Shown: positions 7,718 through 16,576 of the stretch, piece by piece | Layout of the letters: every line of letters starts with the position of its first letter | Numbering within the stretch: the stretch's first letter is position 1 | Assembly: GCA_021781775.1 (NCBI GenBank) | Contig: JAJXWE010000002.1 | Coordinates: forward strand, 1-22,854 | Source of the DNA: Pseudomonadota bacterium | Lineage (GTDB): Bacteria; Pseudomonadota; Gammaproteobacteria; Steroidobacterales; Steroidobacteraceae | DNA length: 22,854 nucleotides | Direction: 5' to 3' | The notes under the pieces: model-generated | Database searches by the model: none | Told to the model about the DNA's origin: nothing | The model's input: only the letters and a program-made list of their open reading frames with translations | Program-made: the position numbers and the translations under genes

Positions 7718-10700
7718 GAGAAAAGGTCCTTGATATCGGGCGCAGCCACCCTTTTCTTCGTTCCCCGTTTACCGCGCTTGGCGCCGGTCTCACCGGCGAG
7801 CACTTGCGCCCGCGCACGCTCGGCATTCAACTCGAGGAGACGCGCAAGCACCTCCTCCTGCACCTCGTCCGGCCAGCGATACCGATAGGGCTTTTTCTTG
7901 TCGCCCCACTCCTCTTCGTCGATCTCGTAGTCGAGGAGAAATTCGCATCGTGTCGGGATGTCGGTCCAGCCATAGGCATCGAGTACCGCGCGATCCATCG
8001 CGGCGTGAAGCTCCCGCAGCTTATGGATGGCGGGACTGCTCTCATGAGGATCGTGGAACCGATTGTAAATTTCAGTAATACCTTGATTATTTTTTACCAT
8101 GAGCGCGGCCCGAAACTCGTAATAACTTTTACCGACACTCTGACAGATCGGATGAATCTCCCACTGGTCCACGAAAGGAAATGGCTCAAAGCACGAAGTA
8201 GGGGTATACGCGAGACTATCCCCAAGAGTTGACATGAAAAACCGAGCCCATACCTCGTGTACTCGCGATTGGAGAACCGCGAAAGCTGCGTAGGTGTTCG
8301 ATGCAATAATCGAAAGATTGCTAGAATAGACAAGCCCGCTAGGCAAAAAGGCAAACGCGAAATGAGCCGCCCCCTGAGAACCGGCAACAAGAACGCGCTC
8401 CAACTGCGCTATTGCGGAATAAAGGCCAGGTTGCCTTTCGCCGAACTGCCACCAGCGTTCGCGGCGTATCGTCCGGTTTTGGGTCATTCGCTCTGGACGC
8501 ACCTTACGATCAACTATAGTCATAAGATCTGGCCATCGCCGCCTACACTCATCTTCGCCCAGGTCCGCAAAATTGATGACGTAACGATGATTGGCGTGGG
8601 TCGGACTATTCGCGACCTCCGCATAACCTATAAATGGAAAAATGACTTCGCTATTTTGTGGGTTTTTATCAATCAACCTCTGCATCTCAGATTTCGGGGT
8701 AGCGACACCTTTCGTGTCGGTGTCGTCGAATGTAAAACCCATGCCCAAGATGGCGCTGCCTTGGAAGGTCTTACCAACATTCATAGTCAGACGCGACGGA
8801 TTTTCATCGCCGCCACGATGAAAGAGAAATGCAGTGATATGATCAACTTTGCGATCATCGAGCCACTTCGTGGACGGATAATGCCCTTTAAATATGTGCA
8901 CGATGCTCACAATGACGGCTGCTTGGCCAGGCCACGTCAACCGTCTGCGCACAAAATAGGCCTCGCCGCAATGGCCACAGATCCATCGCAGACCTGTGGC
9001 GCGAGTTTCACCTTCACGAATCGTTTTTGTGGCAATAAGTCCCAAGGCGCCCTCGGTCCGTAACAAATTGAAGGCACGCCGAAAGAAATGAGCGACGAGG
9101 TCGGAATTACCGTGGCTCTCCTCATGTAGTTGTTTAAGCCAGTCGACATAGCCAACCGGATTAGACGCCACAACGGAGTTCTTTCCCGCAAACGGCGGAT
9201 TCCCGACGAACGCATCGAACCCCGGCCGCTCGCGATCGAACACCTCCGGAAACTCGATCTCCCAATGAAACGGCGCGAGCGGCGGATCCGCATGGCGCCG
9301 CTCCGCGAGCATTTTCTTGAGGTTCTCCGTTTCCTGGCGCTCGATCGCACCGACGTACTCGAGGCGTTTGCGCTCGCGCTCTCGGGGTTTTTCGGCATCG
9401 AAGAACGCCGCGACCGCCAAGTCCCCAAAAAGCCGGACCTGCTCGAGCTCACTCTGTACCTCCTCCCAGAGCGCTCGCCGTCGCTCATCCGGTACCGTCT
9501 CATCGGCATCCCGGATCTGCTGCCGGAGCATCACGACCCGAGCGACGTGCGCTCGTAACTTTTGCAGAGAAATGTCGTACGTTTGTCTTGTGTCGCCACC
9601 GAAGCTTTCGACTTGCTGACGTGAGAGTCCGACGAGCGAATCCCCATGCCGCAAGGCATGATCGATGAACGTGAGCGGATGGTCTTTGGCAAGGGTCGCG
9701 AGCCACAGCGACATCTTCGCCAGGTCCACCGCCACGGGATTCCGATCGACCCCGTAGAGACAGCGCTGCGCGATGATGCGCTGGGCGTAGATGACCTCGT
9801 TCTCATCGGGCGGGATCGGCGGCATCTCGCCATGCGCGCGCCAGGCCGCGAGCAACGCATCGCCGAGATACCGACAGGCCTCGACGAGAAAGGCTCCCGA
9901 GCCCATCGCCGGATCGCAGACCTTGAGCTCGAGAATCGCCTCGGGCCGCGGCGGCGTGCCATCTGCACCACGCAGCCGCTCGAGGATAGGATCGAGCGTC
10001 GTGTGCACGATGGGCGCCGTCAGCTCGCGCGGCGTGTAGTGCGAGCCCGAGCGCCGGCGCGCCTCGCTCGGCTGCAGCACCACGGCGCCCGGCGGCACGA
10101 GATCCGGCGTCGCGTCACGGTCAATGACGGGATGCAACGCGGCGTGAAGCGCATCGAGGGTGGTCGCATCGCAGACAGCGCTCTTCATGCGATCGGTCAG
10201 CTTGCGCTCGGTCCGCTCTTGAATAATCTTCGCCCGCGCGCTGCCCTCGGCCGCGAGGAGAGCGTCGAGATCAAGTGCCGTCGGGGCACCCTGCTTCTTC
10301 GCCGATTTGATCGCCACCGAGCGGCCCGTCGCGGTCTCGAGCCGAAATCCCATCATCGTCTCGTACACCGAGCCGATCTGCTCGACATCGAGCGCGCGGT
10401 AGGAAATCCGCTCCCCTTCGAGTACGCGCAGCTTCTCGAGCGCGCGGAAGATCGTGCCGTCCGGTACGAGCGGCGGCTCGATGCGTGCGTGATCGCGCGC
10501 TGCACCCGCACGGCGTCCCTCGAGGAACGGATAGCGATCCGGGTCGAAGAGCACCCCGTGCCGGGGCGGCAGCCGGAGATCCTCGGCCTGCGCCCCGTCA
10601 TGCACCATCCGAAAGAGCGCGATGAGCTGCGCCCAGGCGCCGTAGCGCTGATCCATCGTGTCGGGATAGAGCGCGGCATCCTCCCGCAGCCGCTCGTGCA

Positions 10701-11694
10701 GGCCTGCGAGGGAGTAATAGCGCAGGAAGGTCTCATTCTGGGGCAGGAGGTCCCGCTCCTCGGCATAGAGCAGGAACACCAGGCGCAGGATCACCGTGAG
10801 GAGCGCCCGATAGACCTCATCCGGATCCCCGGCGAGCACCTGCCCAAGCAGTCCTCCCTTGGTCGCATCGTCGGCCGCCTGAAAACCCCGCAGCAATTCA
10901 TAGAGCGCATGCAGCACCTGCTCGGCGAGCTGCTCGGAGACTTCGTTCTGGAACTTGCGGCTGTCGGCAAGGAGCGCCGCGAGGCGCTGCGCGCGGGGGA
11001 GCGAGAGCAACCGGGATTCCGCGAGCAGGAGGCGCAGCGCCGTCGAGATCGGCCGGCCGGCCGTCTGCACCATGTCGGCGACGCGAAAATCGAGCCAGCC
11101 AGAGGACTCCCGCCGGGGGGCGGAGATGAGCCGCAAGGCTTCGCCGTTGACGAGAAGCCCCGCCGGCACTCCCGTCTGGCGCAGCAGCCGCTCCATGCGC
11201 GAGTGCGGCGAGAGCTCGAGCCGCCCGCCCGTCTCGCGGTCGAAGTCCTGTCCGGCCGAAATAACCTGCACGAGGAGCTGCCAGGGCGGTGCACCGTTTT
11301 GCGGCTCGAGTTCCCGGACGGCATAGTCGGGCCGCAGCGTCACGCTCGCCTCCGGGATCGTCACCTCCAATTCCGGCGGGATGGGCGCCTCGGGCGTGCC
11401 GGCATATCCCGTCGGTGTAAACCGCCACTCGAGCACCTGCGCAGCGAACTCTCGAAAATCTCGGATTCTCGGCTCAATCTCCGCGCTCTTCGCCCCGTAG
11501 ACTGCAGCAGTCTCGCGCACGGCGTTCGCATCACCCGCAAGACACGCGCGCAGTCGCTGCTGACCTTCCGTATCGCGTTGCTCGAGGATCGCCCCCGCGC
11601 GTACCAACGCCGGCGCGGAGACGACGAGTCCCGTCGGCCGGACAAAGCCCAGCCATTCGAGATGCGCCAGAACGTGCGGATCGATTCTCGCCAT
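7714..11694 (-). CDS. drmMI: DISARM class 1 adenine methyltransferase DrmMI
   Basis: This large (1326-residue) N6-adenine methyltransferase marks host DNA and defines class 1 DISARM. SAM-binding motif I is CDPAMGSGAF (593-602), preceded by GSHYTPRELTAPIV (550-563); the catalytic motif IV is N832-P-P-F835. The layout resembles type IIG/PglX-like enzymes. The N-terminal region has a nuclease-like element (RPDYAV near 121-126, LLVQV at 140-144) in which the expected E-x-K residues are absent, so I infer no nuclease activity there. The segment after NPPF, about residues 880-1215 (roughly 8050-9060), should contain the target-recognition domain and is distinctly AT-richer than the rest of the gene. 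The ATG lies 4 nt after the drmD stop, and the stop overlaps the drmA ATG by 4 bp. Confidence 0.93.
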   Translation of the reverse strand: MARIDPHVLAHLEWLGFVRPTGLVVSAPALVRAGAILEQRDTEGQQRLRACLAGDANAVRETAAVYGAKSAEIEPRIRDFREFAAQVLEWRFTPTGYAGTPEAPIPPELEVTIPEASVTLRPDYAVRELEPQNGAPPWQLLVQVISAGQDFDRETGGRLELSPHSRMERLLRQTGVPAGLLVNGEALRLISAPRRESSGWLDFRVADMVQTAGRPISTALRLLLAESRLLSLPRAQRLAALLADSRKFQNEVSEQLAEQVLHALYELLRGFQAADDATKGGLLGQVLAGDPDEVYRALLTVILRLVFLLYAEERDLLPQNETFLRYYSLAGLHERLREDAALYPDTMDQRYGAWAQLIALFRMVHDGAQAEDLRLPPRHGVLFDPDRYPFLEGRRAGAARDHARIEPPLVPDGTIFRALEKLRVLEGERISYRALDVEQIGSVYETMMGFRLETATGRSVAIKSAKKQGAPTALDLDALLAAEGSARAKIIQERTERKLTDRMKSAVCDATTLDALHAALHPVIDRDATPDLVPPGAVVLQPSEARRRSGSHYTPRELTAPIVHTTLDPILERLRGADGTPPRPEAILELKVCDPAMGSGAFLVEACRYLGDALLAAWRAHGEMPPIPPDENEVIYAQRIIAQRCLYGVDRNPVAVDLAKMSLWLATLAKDHPLTFIDHALRHGDSLVGLSRQQVESFGGDTRQTYDISLQKLRAHVARVVMLRQQIRDADETVPDERRRALWEEVQSELEQVRLFGDLAVAAFFDAEKPRERERKRLEYVGAIERQETENLKKMLAERRHADPPLAPFHWEIEFPEVFDRERPGFDAFVGNPPFAGKNSVVASNPVGYVDWLKQLHEESHGNSDLVAHFFRRAFNLLRTEGALGLIATKTIREGETRATGLRWICGHCGEAYFVRRRLTWPGQAAVIVSIVHIFKGHYPSTKWLDDRKVDHITAFLFHRGGDENPSRLTMNVGKTFQGSAILGMGFTFDDTDTKGVATPKSEMQRLIDKNPQNSEVIFPFIGYAEVANSPTHANHRYVINFADLGEDECRRRWPDLMTIVDRKVRPERMTQNRTIRRERWWQFGERQPGLYSAIAQLERVLVAGSQGAAHFAFAFLPSGLVYSSNLSIIASNTYAAFAVLQSRVHEVWARFFMSTLGDSLAYTPTSCFEPFPFVDQWEIHPICQSVGKSYYEFRAALMVKNNQGITEIYNRFHDPHESSPAIHKLRELHAAMDRAVLDAYGWTDIPTRCEFLLDYEIDEEEWGDKKKPYRYRWPDEVQEEVLARLLELNAERARAQVLAGETGAKRGKRGTKKRVAAPDIKDLFS

Positions 11695-11698
11695 GGGC

Positions 11699-14600
11699 TC
11701 AGTTGCTCTGCGGCCAGAGATACACCAGACCCACCGGCTCGATGCGCGTCGCTTTCACCGCGTAGAACTGCCGGATCCGCTCGGGCTCGGCCGCAAGATC
11801 CCGCTCGAACTGCTCGAGACGGCGCTGCCAGGCGCGCACGTCGGCGTCGAGTTGCCGCTTTTCCTCATCACTGAAGCCGAGAGTGAGTTGCTCGAACGGC
11901 TTGCGCGTCGCCTGCTCCAGGTGTTCCTGTACGCGCGCCCGTTGACGCTCGAGCGTCTCGCGCAGATCGCGCGCCTCGCGCTCCCCACGCTCGCGGAGCT
12001 TTTCTTCGGCCGCCGCCGCCCATTCCCGCGCACGCGGCTCGAGGCGCGGCAGCAGGTCCCCGATGTCCCGCGCCGCCGTGGCGAGCAACCGCGCTCGGAC
12101 CGGCTCGGCCGGCTCCCGCCGCTCGCGCCCCGCCAGGCTCTCCTCCAGGAGCTCCAGCGTTCTCGCCTCCGCCTCGCGCGCATAGGGCTCGAGCGGCCCC
12201 TTGCGCTGCGAGGGCTCGACCCAGCGGGCGGTGACCGGCACGATCTCCTCGTGCAGCCGCTCGGCCCCCCGGCCATAGAGCGCGAGTCGCCCGAGCAGAA
12301 TGATCCGCGGGATGGCATCCCGGCTCTGCGCGAGACATGCGCGCGAGAGATCGTGGTAGACAAACCCTTGAGCACGAAAGCGCGCGAGCAGCCGCTGCGC
12401 GACCCGCTGCTCGAGATGCAGGTGCACGGTGTCCTCGGTGAGCACGCCGGCGTCTTCGAAAATCACCGGCCGGATCGGCGCCTCGCGGCGCCATTCGGCG
12501 AGCGACTGATCGGACTTGCGCGGCATGCGCAGACTATCGAGGGTCGCGGTCCAGCTCGCGTCCATGTGGGCCCGCCGATCGAGCGGCGGGAACGCATAGG
12601 CCCTCTGGCCGTGCTCATCGGTGATCTCCGTGAGCGGCGCTGCGCCCAGGATCTCGAGCGCACACGAAAGGGCCTCGCGAAACGGGGGCACATGAAAGTG
12701 CGTGGCCTGCCGAGATCGATCGAGCAACTCCCGGCAGCGCTCGATCTGCGCTTCGAGCGCATTGCGTCGCTCGCGCGCCGACTCGAGCTCCTCTTCGGTC
12801 AGCCGCTTGCGCTCGGCATCGAGATCGGCCACCTCGATCTCCCGGGCGAGCCGCTCGGCATCCCGATGCCGGATGCCTTGGCCGAGCCGCCGCTCGATGT
12901 CGTCGTCGATCACCTGCGAGAGACTGCCGAGCTCGCGCTTGATGGTCTCGGTCTTGCGCACCAGAACATCGAGCACGCGATCCTCGGCGCGCTGTGGCAG
13001 CACGAAATAATGACAGCGGACGACGGGCGCGGGCTGGAGCTTCCGATCGATGCGGCCGTTGCGCTGCTCGATCCGGCCCGGGTTCCAGGGCAGGTCGAAG
13101 TGAAAGAGATCCGCGCAGTGCGCCTGGAAATTCAAGCCCTCCCGCGCGGCATCGGTGGCGAGCAGAATACGCAGCGGATCCTTCGCCGGGTCGGTGTTGA
13201 AGCGGCGCTGGATCTCCTTGCGCCGCGCACTGCTCGTGAGCCCATCGATCACCTCGATGCGCTCATCAGCCCGCGTCGTCCCCGTGATGGCGTACTCCAG
13301 CATCTCTTTCAGGTAGCGCTTGGTGCCCTCGCGGTTCTCGGTAAAAATGAGCACGCGGCGATTGAGCCACTCGGGTGTGCTCGTGGCGCGCTCGCCGAAC
13401 GGTGGCAGTCCGGGACACAGGTGCGCGCGGATCCAATCGATGAGATAGCGGACCTTGGCATCGGGCACACTGCGGTATTCCTCCGCAAGTGTCTGCATGC
13501 GCTCGAGCAGCGCCTGCTCGCGGTTCCAGAACCTCACCGAGGTCTCATCCCGTGTCGCATCTTGCTCTGCGGCGACGGTGGCACGTTCGACTTCGGTCGC
13601 TTCCTCCCGCTCTGCCGCATCGCCGGAGAGTTCGCTACGCTCATCGTCGGCATCGGGCGCGCGCGTGAAGAGGGTCCAGGCGTCGGTGATCGCGGCCCCT
13701 GCGGTGGGGGCATGCCCCCTCTCCCACTGCCGCTGTGCGGTCGCCCGGTGGATCTTGAGACTCCGTGCAAACGCCTCGATCGACGAGAGAAGTCGCTGCT
13801 GCAGCCCGACGACGAGTAGCCCCGCTGCGGTCTGCGCACGGCGCGAACTTTGCGCGAAGCGCTCCTCGCGCACCGCGCGATACTCGTCGAGGAGGCGTGA
13901 CAGGACGAGTTCGGGTGCGTCCTCCGGCAGGCCCTCGATCGGGATGCGCAGCACCTCCCGCTTCGGAAATCCCCCCTGAACGGCGCGGATGTCCTCCTTC
14001 AGGCGCCGCACCATCACCTCCTCGAGGGCCTTCGGTCGCAGCTTCACGCCTCGGGTGAACCGGTAGGGATCGAGCAGCTCGAGGAGCGTCGAGAAGCTGT
14101 TCGAGTGACCGTTGTGGGGTGTCGCCGAGAGAAACAGCCGATGCTCGAAGCACGGCGCCAGGTCGCGAATTGCGCGGGTGAATTGCGTCTCGATCCCGTA
14201 CCGTCCCCCGCTTGCGGGTGCCGCGTGGTGCGCCTCATCGAGAATGAGCAGGCTCCCCGGCAGCATCTGTCCCAACCACTCCCGCAGCGGATCCGCGTAC
14301 GTCGAATCGATCAGCAGATTGTGCGAGATGAGAAAGCGGCTGTGGGTGCGCCAGGGGTTGATGCCGAAGCCTCGCTCGCGCCGGACCCGGGCGAGATAGG
14401 CCCGGTCGAGGATCTCGAATACCCACCCAAAGCGCTCCTCGAGCTCCGCCTTCCACTGCTCGAGCACCGAGGGCGGGGTCGCGACCACGATCACCTTGGC
14501 CTTTCTGCGCAGCAGCAGCTCGCGCGCGATCAGCCCCGCCTCGATGGTCTTGCCGAGCCCGGTGTCATCGGCAATGAACAGGTTCACCCGCGGCAGTCGC

Positions 14601-15010
14601 AGCGCCTTGCGCAGCGGCTCCATCTGATACGCATCGATCTTGATGCCGGCGCGGAAGGGGGATTGAAAGAGATTCGGATCGGTCGCGGTGACACAATTCC
14701 AGCGCAGCGTGTGGAAAAATGCGGCGAAGCTACGCGGTGAATCAAAACCGCGGGCCGCAAGGTCGGCCCAGCCCTCCTCCTCGACGATCAGGCGATCCGG
14801 CTCGTAGTCCCAATACACCTCGAGAACCTGACCCTGGGCGTCGTCATCCGCGCAGGCGAGCCGCACGAGCGGCGATTCCCCGGGCGAGGGCGATGGAATG
14901 ACCTCCTCCACCAGCCAGCGACGCGAGCGAACACGAACGAGGGCGCCCGTCTCCGGCAGGTTCTGGGAAGCTGGATTTGAAGATTGTGGGTCGGACACGG
15001 CGCGACTCAT
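11699..15010 (-). CDS. drmD: DISARM class 1 SNF2-type helicase DrmD
   Basis: DrmD is the SNF2-family DNA-dependent ATPase that, with DrmMI, marks class 1 DISARM. In 1103 residues it has Walker A DDTGLGKTIEAG (148-159), the motif Ia region VATPPSVLEQW (176-186), DEAH (258-261), motif III SATPHNG (295-301), and second-lobe motifs ATDAAREGLN (618-627) and QRNGRIDR (649-656). An acidic, low-complexity linker (about 452-491) separates the lobes. The C-terminal 350 residues are rich in Glu/Arg heptad-like sequence and probably form coiled coils. It is the first gene of the operon. The ATG at 15008-15010 has no strong Shine-Dalgarno sequence, but no other start fits the conserved N-terminus better. 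The upstream regulatory region is described separately. Confidence 0.93.
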   Translation of the reverse strand: MSRAVSDPQSSNPASQNLPETGALVRVRSRRWLVEEVIPSPSPGESPLVRLACADDDAQGQVLEVYWDYEPDRLIVEEEGWADLAARGFDSPRSFAAFFHTLRWNCVTATDPNLFQSPFRAGIKIDAYQMEPLRKALRLPRVNLFIADDTGLGKTIEAGLIARELLLRRKAKVIVVATPPSVLEQWKAELEERFGWVFEILDRAYLARVRRERGFGINPWRTHSRFLISHNLLIDSTYADPLREWLGQMLPGSLLILDEAHHAAPASGGRYGIETQFTRAIRDLAPCFEHRLFLSATPHNGHSNSFSTLLELLDPYRFTRGVKLRPKALEEVMVRRLKEDIRAVQGGFPKREVLRIPIEGLPEDAPELVLSRLLDEYRAVREERFAQSSRRAQTAAGLLVVGLQQRLLSSIEAFARSLKIHRATAQRQWERGHAPTAGAAITDAWTLFTRAPDADDERSELSGDAAEREEATEVERATVAAEQDATRDETSVRFWNREQALLERMQTLAEEYRSVPDAKVRYLIDWIRAHLCPGLPPFGERATSTPEWLNRRVLIFTENREGTKRYLKEMLEYAITGTTRADERIEVIDGLTSSARRKEIQRRFNTDPAKDPLRILLATDAAREGLNFQAHCADLFHFDLPWNPGRIEQRNGRIDRKLQPAPVVRCHYFVLPQRAEDRVLDVLVRKTETIKRELGSLSQVIDDDIERRLGQGIRHRDAERLAREIEVADLDAERKRLTEEELESARERRNALEAQIERCRELLDRSRQATHFHVPPFREALSCALEILGAAPLTEITDEHGQRAYAFPPLDRRAHMDASWTATLDSLRMPRKSDQSLAEWRREAPIRPVIFEDAGVLTEDTVHLHLEQRVAQRLLARFRAQGFVYHDLSRACLAQSRDAIPRIILLGRLALYGRGAERLHEEIVPVTARWVEPSQRKGPLEPYAREAEARTLELLEESLAGRERREPAEPVRARLLATAARDIGDLLPRLEPRAREWAAAAEEKLRERGEREARDLRETLERQRARVQEHLEQATRKPFEQLTLGFSDEEKRQLDADVRAWQRRLEQFERDLAAEPERIRQFYAVKATRIEPVGLVYLWPQSN

Positions 15011-15252
15011 CCGCAGAGGTCAAACTGGGCGTCAGGCGTGCCTGCGCGAGTAGGCTGAGTACAATGGGAGTTCGCGAAGATCAAAGCCATCCCTTCTGTT
15101 TAAGCCTGTCCGGTGATTTATAAGCCGGAAAGCCGCATTTTCGCGACGAGACGCATCCCCCCTCCTCGGCTCGCTTCTCATGCGCGCACCGACCCACCCC
15201 GCGACCCTACCGAATCTGATTATCATTCACAAGTATCTGAAATCTCTGAAAT
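15011..15252 (-). promoter_or_regulatory. Probable promoter region of the DISARM operon
   Basis: This non-coding stretch precedes drmD and is AT-richer than its surroundings at 15110-15125 and 15215-15255. On the minus strand there is a weak sigma70-like pair, TTGATC (15079-15084) and TACTCA (15056-15061), spaced by 17 nt; the -10 match is poor. A TATAAA-like hexamer near 15116-15121 lacks a good -35. Further up, the minus strand reads AATGATAATCA (15217-15227), an exact 11-base match to the core of the Fur-box consensus as I remember it, with poor flanks. Beside it lies a direct repeat (separate entry). Where transcription starts cannot be settled by eye. Confidence 0.35.
15236..15252. repeat. 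Tandem 8-bp direct repeat upstream of drmD
   Basis: The plus strand reads TCTGAAAT-C-TCTGAAAT, two perfect 8-bp copies with a 9-bp period, in an AT-rich patch about 230 bp upstream of the drmD start. Spaced direct repeats of this kind are often binding sites for a regulator, but no protein can be assigned. Chance is possible in AT-rich sequence. Confidence 0.5.
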
Positions 15253-15561
15253 ATCTAGTGATCTCCAGTCGAAGGCGCTTCCTCATCCTCAGAGGCTGGA
15301 TTCGAGGTCGCCACGCGGGCGGGAAGAGCACGCAGACCGCGCGCGAAGGCGCCGGGGCTCCCCGCCGCCCGGCGATTCATTGATGCGCCTTCTCTGATTC
15401 GGGTGCTGCCGTTACACGCGGTCCTTTCCTCGACATCGGAAGTCGCGGCGTCCCAGCTCGGAACCCTCAGCGGCGAGGCTGAACGGCACGAAATCGCCTG
15501 TCGCCGCACCGTATACCTGAGCATATGGGGTCTGCGAACGATCCCCTTCCCATCGACAGAC
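15253..15561. other. Gap without a convincing gene
   Basis: This stretch separates the DUF5677-like gene from the DISARM promoter region. Short open frames occur on both strands, but none has a recognisable domain, a good ribosome-binding site or convincing amino-acid composition. One minus-strand frame (15255-15575) would overlap the end of the upstream gene and looks spurious. No strong terminator hairpin with a T-run was found. Confidence 0.4.
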
Positions 15562-16392
15562 CTATATCTTGGCACGCTCAGCGCTTCGGTCGATGCTCAC
15601 CATGTAGCGCTTGGCCGCAGCGAAGGTCCGATCTACGACTGTTCGATCAGGCTCTGCAATTGAAAACTTGCCACAGACACCTTCGGTCATCGCAGACATA
15701 GAGTCATGTACTTGCATCAGACTGGTTTCGTCAAATGCCAGATCGTCTGCGTATACGGTCAATCGAATGACGCCCTTTGAATCCTCCTTTATGTGTCTAC
15801 TGATCAGAGCCCGGGCGTCGTTGTGCGATTCCGCGCAAAGAAAGTTGTAAACAGAGTAGTAGAGTTCCTGCATGCTGGCCCGACGGAATCGCTCCATGGC
15901 TTTGAGCTTTCTAATTCCTTTGCCGGTTCGATCCGCTTCGCGCTTAGCAATTCGATCGCGCTCAAGCCGCACGGTGGGCTCTGATCCCAATTTTCCCAAG
16001 TACGCGCCCCCTGCCGTGATCGCCTCATCAATGACCTTGGCCCACTCGCGATCGTGAGCCGCCTCGATCCAGTCGACGTAGGCGGGATCAGCCAACAGAC
16101 ATCTGAAATCAACCTGTGCTTCCAGCATCGAGCGCGCAAGTATCGGGATTCCGATGCTCTCCGCCTGCCGAGCGAGGGCTATGCTGGCTCCCGCGAGCTC
16201 GATGGCGGTGCAAAAGTACGACAAGAGATAACGCTGAACCGCATCAGTCAAGTCGTAGCGCAAAAGTGAGGACACGGCCAGTGCGTGATCCCTGGCGGCG
16301 ATCAGGGCGTCAAGCACTGGTGGCGCGATTGGACGTCTCGTTGCGATCATAGTTTGGTCCACTCTCGTGTTTTTCGGGATCTCCTCGTTCAT
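15562..16392 (-). CDS. DUF5677-like helical protein of unknown function
   Basis: A 276-residue, almost entirely alpha-helical protein. The segment IPILARSMLEAQVDFRCLL (about 82-100) and the later YYSVYNFLCAESHNDARAL (about 178-196) resemble the R-s-x-x-E and Y-x-x-x-S-x-x-x-H patterns I associate with DUF5677, a family of unknown function seen in accessory and defence regions. No signal peptide, membrane segment or catalytic motif is evident. ATG at 16390-16392 is chosen because the frame upstream to a TTG at 16467 passes through an A8 run and low-quality sequence; an ATG at 16350 is another possibility. It lies between the toxin-antitoxin pair and DISARM, on the same strand, 184 bp after the antitoxin. 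A defence or abortive role is only an inference from position. Confidence 0.6.
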   Translation of the reverse strand: MNEEIPKNTRVDQTMIATRRPIAPPVLDALIAARDHALAVSSLLRYDLTDAVQRYLLSYFCTAIELAGASIALARQAESIGIPILARSMLEAQVDFRCLLADPAYVDWIEAAHDREWAKVIDEAITAGGAYLGKLGSEPTVRLERDRIAKREADRTGKGIRKLKAMERFRRASMQELYYSVYNFLCAESHNDARALISRHIKEDSKGVIRLTVYADDLAFDETSLMQVHDSMSAMTEGVCGKFSIAEPDRTVVDRTFAAAKRYMVSIDRSAERAKI

Positions 16393-16576
16393 GCCGCGGC
16401 CGCGCGTATGTACGGTACCGCCAGACGCGATGAGGCGTTTTTTTTCTGCTCCCCCCAGAATCAGCAAGAATGACCTGTTTGCGCTCGAATGGACCGGCGA
16501 AATGGCGGCGGGGATTTCCGACTCAATTGCTCAAATCGCCCATCCCGCTCCGACGTACTCGTTCGCGTGGCCGTCG

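Noticed and set aside
9646..13819. Very long plus-strand open frames opposite drmMI and drmD (about 740 and 708 codons), and similar ones opposite drmA.
   Set aside because: They are antisense to genes with complete, well-ordered motifs. Their translations have no recognisable domain and are Arg/Leu/Glu-rich as expected for the complement of GC-rich coding DNA.
15255..15575. A 106-codon minus-strand frame between the DUF5677-like gene and drmD.
   Set aside because: It has no recognisable domain, its composition is non-protein-like, and it overlaps the end of the upstream gene.
16425..16445. A small hairpin (ACGC/GCGT) followed by T8 on the plus strand, resembling an intrinsic terminator.
   Set aside because: The stem is only 4 bp and no plus-strand gene ends upstream of it. 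It lies at or within the 5' end of a minus-strand gene.
16393..16467. TTG start at 16467 for the DUF5677-like protein.
   Set aside because: The extension includes an A8 tract and low-quality sequence. The ATG at 16392 gives a sensible N-terminus, although neither has a strong ribosome-binding site.
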